Below, piece by piece: positions 61,966 through 64,000 of a stretch of 64,000 bases of DNA. Source of the stretch: Rhodoblastus sp. (GTDB lineage: Bacteria > Pseudomonadota > Alphaproteobacteria > Rhizobiales > Beijerinckiaceae); contig NZ_JAGRPM010000083.1 in assembly GCF_019449565.1 (NCBI RefSeq), positions 1 through 64,000 of the forward strand, written 5' to 3'. The notes beneath the pieces were generated by a model that searched no databases, was not told the DNA's origin, and saw nothing but the letters and a program-made list of their open reading frames with translations. Positions within the stretch are counted from its first letter, which is position 1, and each line of letters starts with the position of its first letter. Made by a program: the position numbers and the translations under genes.

Positions 61966-63446
61966 CCCTTCCCCTCGTCGGGTTTGGCTTCGATCGTGGC
62001 CCGCGCGCAAAGACCCGGATCGGCGCCGCTCAGCGCGAAGCCGCCGCCATTGGCGCGCGCCAGCTCTTGCACGATCGAAAGCCCGAGCCCGTGCGATGGC
62101 TTGACCTCGCCGCCCTGCGGTCCGGCCGCGCCGTAATCGCGCACGGCGAGCGCCAGCAGACCGTCGCGCCAGTCGATAGCGACGTCAATCCTCCCCGGGG
62201 CGTATTTGCGGGCGTTGTCGATGAGATTGACGAGGATGCGCTCGAAGGCTCCGGCGTCGAAACGCAACCGTGGCTGCGCGTCGCATTGCACCTCGCAATA
62301 ACAGCCCGAGGCGGCCATCAGCTTCTCGTAACGGGCGACGACGCGCCGCGCCAGGGCGCATGGATCGCCGACTGAGGTTCTCGGCGCCGGGGCCGCGCCG
62401 CGATCGCTGCGGATCGTTTCGCCCGCGAGCGCGTCGAGCCGGTCGATTTCCTCCGCCAGCACGCCGCAATAGCGATCGACTTCGGGCGCGCCTCCGGCCT
62501 TGCGCGCGATGAGTTCGGCATAGAGTTTCAGATTGGCGAGCGGCGTGCGCAGATCATGCGAAAGCCGCGCGGCCAGCGCGGCGCGGGCGGCGTCCTCCGC
62601 CAGCCGCGCCTTGTCGGCCCGGCGGGCCTGCCAGACCAGCAACAGCCAGACCAGCGCAAGAGGCGCGGCGAGCGCGAGACGGCCGAATGCGCTGTGACTC
62701 GGCGCGGGCGCTCCGCCGGCGTCGATCGCCCAGCCATGCAGGGCGCCGGTCTGGAGGAAGGATTCATAGCCCTCGGGCGCCTCGCCCTTTTTCCAGATGA
62801 CCCGGTCGAAGGAATCGCGCAGGCGAAAAGCCCAGCCCGGAAAGGCCCTGCTGCGCGCATTCAGCGCTGCGATCATGGTGGGAAAGACGAAACGGCCATT
62901 GAGGGCGAGGCAGGTTTCCTTCCGCGCCTCGCCTTCGCCGATGCGGCGGCATTCGAAATAATAGGCGCCGGAGGCGTTAGGGAACCAGCCATTGACGAAA
63001 TCGCCATCGCGCAGAAGATTGGCCGCGTCGATCAGCGTGCGTAGCTTTTCTTCCCACATTTTGGGCGCGGCGAGGGGATCTTCCGGCGGGAACAGCGTGC
63101 GGTCGCCTTCGCGGATCAGCACGAGCAATTCCATGTCATAGCCGGAAATGACCCGCCAGAGCGCCTGCGGCGGGTCGAGGCCTTCCGCCGTGGCGCGCGC
63201 GACATTGATCTCGGCGTAAAGCGCAAGTTCCGTCACTTCATTCGCCGCCGCATAGCCGAGCGCTTCGGCCGCGCGCTGCGACTGACGGCGCGCGCTCTCG
63301 CGCAGGGCGAGATAATCGGCGTCGAGCCATTGCGCCGCGAGAAGGGCGACGAAGGCGAGCGGCAGGGCGTAAAACAGAGCCTGCCGGGCCGTCGCCGCCC
63401 AGTTTTCACGCGAGAGCGGCGGAATTTTCGCGCCGCCGGAGGTCAA
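61962..63446 (-). CDS. Membrane sensor histidine kinase
   Basis: This 494-residue kinase has TM1 at about 21-40 (ALFYALPLAFVALLAAQ), a periplasmic sensor region of about 210 residues with a cysteine pair (YYFECRR..., KETCLALN), and TM2 at about 256-276. The cytoplasmic part has H in ARLSHDLRTPLANLKLY, N box NLIDNARKYAP, and G2 box SHGLGLSIVQELARANGG; the D/G1 region reads VRDYGAAGP, slightly unusual. Start TTG 63446 overlaps the stop of the MxaD-like gene (TTGA), so the two are coupled. The signal sensed is unknown. Confidence 0.88.
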   Translation of the reverse strand: MTSGGAKIPPLSRENWAATARQALFYALPLAFVALLAAQWLDADYLALRESARRQSQRAAEALGYAAANEVTELALYAEINVARATAEGLDPPQALWRVISGYDMELLVLIREGDRTLFPPEDPLAAPKMWEEKLRTLIDAANLLRDGDFVNGWFPNASGAYYFECRRIGEGEARKETCLALNGRFVFPTMIAALNARSRAFPGWAFRLRDSFDRVIWKKGEAPEGYESFLQTGALHGWAIDAGGAPAPSHSAFGRLALAAPLALVWLLLVWQARRADKARLAEDAARAALAARLSHDLRTPLANLKLYAELIARKAGGAPEVDRYCGVLAEEIDRLDALAGETIRSDRGAAPAPRTSVGDPCALARRVVARYEKLMAASGCYCEVQCDAQPRLRFDAGAFERILVNLIDNARKYAPGRIDVAIDWRDGLLALAVRDYGAAGPQGGEVKPSHGLGLSIVQELARANGGGFALSGADPGLCARATIEAKPDEGKG

Positions 63447-63937
63447 TTTTTGGGGAAAGCCTTGGCCAGAGCGTCAAGACCGCCGCGATAGACGCCAGCG
63501 ATCGCCTTGCGGGCGGCCTCGGCTTCCGAGCCGGCCACGGGCTTGAACGACGAGGACCACACGACTTCGCTGCCTTGTCCGTCCGGCTTGACCGTAATGG
63601 TCGAGACATAGCCCGTGACCGGCAGAACCTTCTGGTTCGCGCCATTGTCGAGGATGCGGTAGGAATAGCTGTTCGGCTTGTTCTGCACGATCGCCTCCCA
63701 CAGGATCGGACCGCCGAGATCGAGCCGGCGCTGCGAATCCGCCTTGTCGCCGTCCGATGCTTCGGTCGACTTCACTGCCGGATGCCAGGACATGTCGCTG
63801 AAATGACCGATCTTCTCCCAGACTTTGGCGGGCGGCGCGGCGAGCTTCACCGTCTCCGTCACCTTCACACGTTCCGCCGCATGAGCGGAAAGTCCGCCAA
63901 GCGCCACAAGCGCCGTCGCGATTGCAAGTTTCTTCAT
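63443..63937 (-). CDS. Periplasmic SRPBCC-family protein, MxaD-like
   Basis: The 164-residue protein has a Sec signal peptide (MKKLAIATALVALGGLSAHA) and an SRPBCC/START-like domain (VTETVKLAAPPAKVWEKIGHFSDMSWHPAV..., VVWSSSFKPVAGSEAEAARKAIAGVY). Exported SRPBCC proteins of this type are known as MxaD, which aids methanol dehydrogenase-cytochrome interaction in methylotrophs. GGGAGGAAG precedes the ATG. It leads the operon mxaD-like, kinase, regulator. Whether it serves a methanol dehydrogenase here depends on genes beyond the right edge. Confidence 0.75.
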   Translation of the reverse strand: MKKLAIATALVALGGLSAHAAERVKVTETVKLAAPPAKVWEKIGHFSDMSWHPAVKSTEASDGDKADSQRRLDLGGPILWEAIVQNKPNSYSYRILDNGANQKVLPVTGYVSTITVKPDGQGSEVVWSSSFKPVAGSEAEAARKAIAGVYRGGLDALAKAFPKN

Positions 63938-64000
63938 ATGACTTCCTCCCTTAGAGGGTAATGGCGCGTCGACCGCAGGGTTGGGCCCCTGACTGAAACG

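Overview
The window is a GC-rich chromosomal segment of an alphaproteobacterium, most likely Hyphomicrobiales (Rhizobiales). Supporting signs are the dusB-ntrB-ntrC / ispDF block, pcm-tolC-popZ(DUF2497)-valS, a DUF3572 gene beside divK-pleD, a fused ispDF, an FnrN/AadR-type regulator with a perfect FNR box, and an alphaproteobacterial LexA box (GAAC-N7-GAAC) in front of recA. A pqqA gene and an MxaD-like periplasmic protein at the right end hint at PQQ-dependent alcohol (methanol) oxidation, so a methylotroph or methanotroph of the Beijerinckiaceae/Methylocystaceae type is a reasonable guess. The sequence does not prove the genus.

Layout, left to right. 0-1.1 kb: the terminus of an IS21-like insertion sequence interrupts a type I restriction gene (hsdR). 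1.4-5.5 kb: LexA-box recA, then alaS. 5.5-9.2 kb: a MoxR ATPase and a CoxE-like VWA protein flank an outer-membrane porin-like gene. 9.2-15 kb: TPR protein, SixA-like phosphatase, YcjX/YcjF pair, 2Fe-2S ferredoxin, DUF3572. 15-17 kb: divK-pleD cell-cycle signalling, followed by a compositionally unlike acyltransferase. 18-32 kb: a housekeeping and accessory mix (FemAB-like GNAT, HIT, AzlCD, FNR-type regulator, NAD kinase, NUDIX, DUF2336, CitE-like, nitroreductase, cytochrome c, YaiI, aldo/keto reductase, deoxyribosyltransferase-like, thrS). 32-38 kb: an unknown anchored protein, class D beta-lactamase, YidD, MipA/OmpV, ExoR-like Sel1 protein, NRAMP transporter. 38-44.5 kb: valS, popZ, tolC, pcm. 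44.6-49.5 kb: a frameshifted DUF4337 gene, a B12-binding-like radical SAM protein, a two-motif cysteine protein, two cyclophilins and coaD. 49.6-51.8 kb: a TonB-dependent receptor behind a Zur-like operator. 51.9-59.8 kb: ntrC, ntrB, dusB, ispDF, pncC, matB, YkgJ protein. 59.8-64 kb: two tandem Sel1-type secreted paralogues, a 25-codon pqqA followed by a strong hairpin, an OmpR/histidine-kinase pair and the MxaD-like protein, all on the minus strand.

The most notable region is 59.8-63.9 kb. An unannotated, orphan-looking pqqA lies in a colinear minus-strand cluster with a two-component system and an MxaD-like protein. No pqqBCDE is present in the window. Other regulatory signals that can be read directly are a perfect FNR box (TTGAT-N4-ATCAA), a 17-bp Zur-like palindrome embedded in a promoter, and the recA LexA box. 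Several start codons were moved inward from the longest ORF on Shine-Dalgarno, signal-peptide or family-alignment grounds; each entry gives the reason. No rRNA, tRNA or CRISPR array was seen.
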